DNA from: an uncultured Eubacteriales bacterium
GTDB lineage: Bacteria; Bacillota; Clostridia; Oscillospirales; Acutalibacteraceae
Direction of reading: 5' to 3'
NCBI GenBank assembly: GCA_900317795.1
Contig: ONIF01000121.1
Span: 1 to 7,976, forward strand
DNA: 7,976 nt
Below the pieces are notes generated by a model that made no database searches, had not been told where the DNA came from, and worked only from the letters and a program-made list of their open reading frames with translations. Below, piece by piece: positions 5,771 to 7,976 of this stretch. A program made the position numbers and the translations under genes. Each line of letters begins with the position of its first letter. Positions within the stretch are counted from its first letter, which is position 1.

Positions 5771-7954
5771 ATGAATTGGTTTGAAAAGCAGATAAAAGAA
5801 CGAAAGGAATCTGACCAACAGCTTCTTGAAAACACCCTTCTCCGTGCGGCAGGCATCGTCTATGGGCAGCAAACGGCAGATGAACTTCTTGACGAAAGCA
5901 TTATCACCGAAAGTGCGATTGACGAGATATTAAAATATTTTCATTTGAAACCTGTGAAAATACCCGAGAATATTACCGACAGCAAGGAACAGTTGAATTA
6001 CTGCCTGCATTGCTGCGGAATTATGAAGCGGAAAGTCATTCTTGACGGAAACTGGTATAAAGACGGACACAGTGTATTACTGACACACATAAAAGAAAAC
6101 GGTATGCCCGTTGTCCTGCTGCCCGATAAATTCGGTATGCACTACAGCTTTCGCAGCCACTCGGGAAAGCTGATTTCCGTAAACCGCCAAACAGCCGGTT
6201 TATTTGAAAATGAAGCCTATTGCTTTTATATGCCGTTACCGAATAGAAAATTGACAGCAATCGATTTCCTATGCTATATCAAAGATTGTATGCGTGCAAA
6301 AGATTGGGTTTATCTGACTTTTTCGGCATTGATGATGACGGCTGTCGGTCTGCTTATACCGCAGGCGGTGAGGGTTCTTGCCGATGAAGTGACGGCAAGC
6401 GGCAGCATTTTGTTGCTGACCTCGACAGGCGTTTTTTTGTTGTGTACCGTGCTTTCCGTTTATCTTGTCAGAACAGTAGTCGGTTCGCTGATACAGAGAA
6501 TACGGGACAAAACTTCCTTAACTGTTCATGCTGCACTGATGATGCGGATATTGAGCCTGCCATCAGATTTTTTTGAAAGGATCAGTCCGGGCGAACTGGC
6601 AGGCTTTTCAACTGCGGTTGATGAACTGTGTGAACTGCTTATCTCGGCAACGGCAGGAGCGGGACTGACTGCATTGGCATCTCTGTTGTATATCGTGCAG
6701 ATATTCCGGATAGCACAGCCGCTCGGTTTTCCAACGCTGATGATATTGCTTATTGCTATCGGTTTCGGTGTACTCTCCGCAGTGATACAAACCAAAATCA
6801 GCAATAAGCAGATTATCCAAACCGCCAAAGAAGCCAAAATCCGTTACAGCGTCATCAACGGCATTCAAAAAATACGGCTTTCGGGTGCGGAAAAGCGTTT
6901 TTTTGCAAAATGGCTCGGTGAATATTCCGAAAGCAGACGATTGACCTTTTCACCGCCTCTTTTTATAAGGCTCAACAGTGTACTCACTACGGCAATCAGT
7001 CTGATTTCAAGTATTATGCTGTATAACATTGCAGCGGATAACAGTGTTGAACCGTCATCATATATCGCATTTTCAGTGGCATTCGGTACAGTTCTCGGTG
7101 CAATCAAACTTCTGTCGGATTCTTTTCTGTCGGTCGGAAAAATCAATCCGACACTGAAAATGCTTGACGTATTCTTGCAGACAGAGCCTGAAACAACAGG
7201 CGGCAGGCAAATTGTAACTAATTTGACAGGCTCTGTTGAGTTAAGTAATGTTTCTTTCAGATACAACGACCATTCACCATACATTTTGAAAAACATTTCA
7301 TTGAAAATTCGCCCGAAAGAATATGTAGCAATTGTCGGCAGGACAGGCTGCGGCAAATCTACGCTGATAAAACTGTTGCTCGGTCTGCGTACACCCGAAC
7401 ATGGCGAAATCTTTTATGACGGAAATGCGTTGAACTTCCTTGAACTCAGCAGTCTGCGTAACAAAATCGGAACGGTCATGCAAAACGGTGAACTGTTTCA
7501 AGGCGATATTTTTTCCAACATCACTATAGCTGCACCGCAGGCTACCCTTGACGATGCATGGAAAGCCGCTGAAATTGCGGATATTGCCGATGATATACGG
7601 AATATGCCGATGGGTATGCACACGCTTGTTTCGGCAGGACAGGGCGGTATTTCGGGCGGTCAGAAACAGCGTATTCTGATTGCAAGGGCTGTCGTATCCA
7701 AGCCGAAAATACTGATTTTTGATGAAGCGACAAGTGCCCTTGACAACATCACTCAACGAAAAGTCAGCGATGCACTCGATAAAATGGGCTGCACCCGCAT
7801 TGTTATTGCACACAGACTTTCAACTATCAGACACTGCGACAGGATATTAGTGCTTGATAACGGCAGTATTGCAGAAGAAGGAAGTTTTGAGCAGCTTATG
7901 GCAAAGGGCTGTATCTTTGCAGAGCTTGTCAACAGGCAGAGAACAGATATTTAA
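5771..7954 (+). CDS. NHLM-type bacteriocin export ABC transporter, permease/ATPase without active peptidase
   Basis: A 727-residue partner subunit of the upstream transporter. Residues 1-165 are a soluble domain, including PVVLLPDKFGMHYSF and YCFYMPLPNRKLTAIDF. This resembles the degenerate C39-like domain of NHLM ABC2 proteins: I find no Q-x5-C motif and no DH-F-V-V motif, so it should not cleave. Six membrane helices follow from about 179 to 470. The ATPase domain begins near 488 (VELSNVSFRY): Walker A GRTGCGKST (523-531), signature ISGGQKQR (from 627, with Ile for the usual Leu), Walker B LIFDE (D651, E652) and H-loop His681. ATP hydrolysis should be possible. It is the third gene of the operon and 13 bases after the first transporter, which fits a heterodimer in which one subunit cuts the leader and both drive export. 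The non-catalytic domain may instead hold the leader or an adaptor. Only 22 bases follow the stop, so the next gene and any terminator are not visible. Confidence 0.92.
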   Translation: MNWFEKQIKERKESDQQLLENTLLRAAGIVYGQQTADELLDESIITESAIDEILKYFHLKPVKIPENITDSKEQLNYCLHCCGIMKRKVILDGNWYKDGHSVLLTHIKENGMPVVLLPDKFGMHYSFRSHSGKLISVNRQTAGLFENEAYCFYMPLPNRKLTAIDFLCYIKDCMRAKDWVYLTFSALMMTAVGLLIPQAVRVLADEVTASGSILLLTSTGVFLLCTVLSVYLVRTVVGSLIQRIRDKTSLTVHAALMMRILSLPSDFFERISPGELAGFSTAVDELCELLISATAGAGLTALASLLYIVQIFRIAQPLGFPTLMILLIAIGFGVLSAVIQTKISNKQIIQTAKEAKIRYSVINGIQKIRLSGAEKRFFAKWLGEYSESRRLTFSPPLFIRLNSVLTTAISLISSIMLYNIAADNSVEPSSYIAFSVAFGTVLGAIKLLSDSFLSVGKINPTLKMLDVFLQTEPETTGGRQIVTNLTGSVELSNVSFRYNDHSPYILKNISLKIRPKEYVAIVGRTGCGKSTLIKLLLGLRTPEHGEIFYDGNALNFLELSSLRNKIGTVMQNGELFQGDIFSNITIAAPQATLDDAWKAAEIADIADDIRNMPMGMHTLVSAGQGGISGGQKQRILIARAVVSKPKILIFDEATSALDNITQRKVSDALDKMGCTRIVIAHRLSTIRHCDRILVLDNGSIAEEGSFEQLMAKGCIFAELVNRQRTDI

Positions 7955-7976
7955 TACCCGATATTTACAATTTTAT

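Overview
The window most resembles a Clostridia-type Firmicute, probably a Ruminococcus-like Oscillospiraceae member. The grounds are moderately low GC, strong Gram-positive Shine-Dalgarno sequences (GGAGG, GGGGGTGATC), sigma-A-like promoters, a secreted BspA-type leucine-rich-repeat protein and an NHLM-type peptide export operon. The genus is inference; nothing in the window fixes it.

Layout, left to right. (1) Bases 1-325, minus strand: the 5' part of a gene for a secreted protein with a signal peptide and the start of a BspA/LRR_5-like surface protein; it runs off the left edge. (2) Bases 326-790: no gene. This stretch holds two direct copies of a conserved repeat (about 61 bp, with a 32-bp core) and, between them, a minus-strand terminator for the two-component operon. 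(3) Bases 791-2635, minus strand: a two-component system. The response regulator has an unusual order, with an N-terminal XRE helix-turn-helix followed by a receiver domain. Its stop overlaps (ATGA) the start of a multi-pass LytS/AgrC-like histidine kinase. The kinase reading frame is broken near its N terminus by a +1 shift at a run of seven A (coding strand). (4) Bases 2636-3149: a divergent intergenic region with a promoter for the two-component operon, a third and inverted copy of the 32-bp repeat, and a near-consensus promoter for the rightward operon. (5) Bases 3150-7954, plus strand: a tight three-gene export operon. It encodes a very short HlyD-like membrane adaptor, an ABC transporter with an N-terminal C39 leader peptidase, and a second ABC transporter whose N-terminal domain looks like a non-catalytic C39 relative. 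This trio matches the NHLM (nitrile hydratase leader microcin) export system.

How they may work together: the two half-transporters probably form a heterodimer that cleaves a double-glycine-type leader and exports a ribosomally made peptide, with the small adaptor beside them. The divergent two-component system is a plausible regulator of the exporter and perhaps the sensor of an exported peptide, but this is inferred from position only. No precursor peptide or modifying enzyme is visible in the window; downstream of 7954 is the obvious place to look. The least explained parts are the three repeat copies around the two-component genes and the kinase frameshift.
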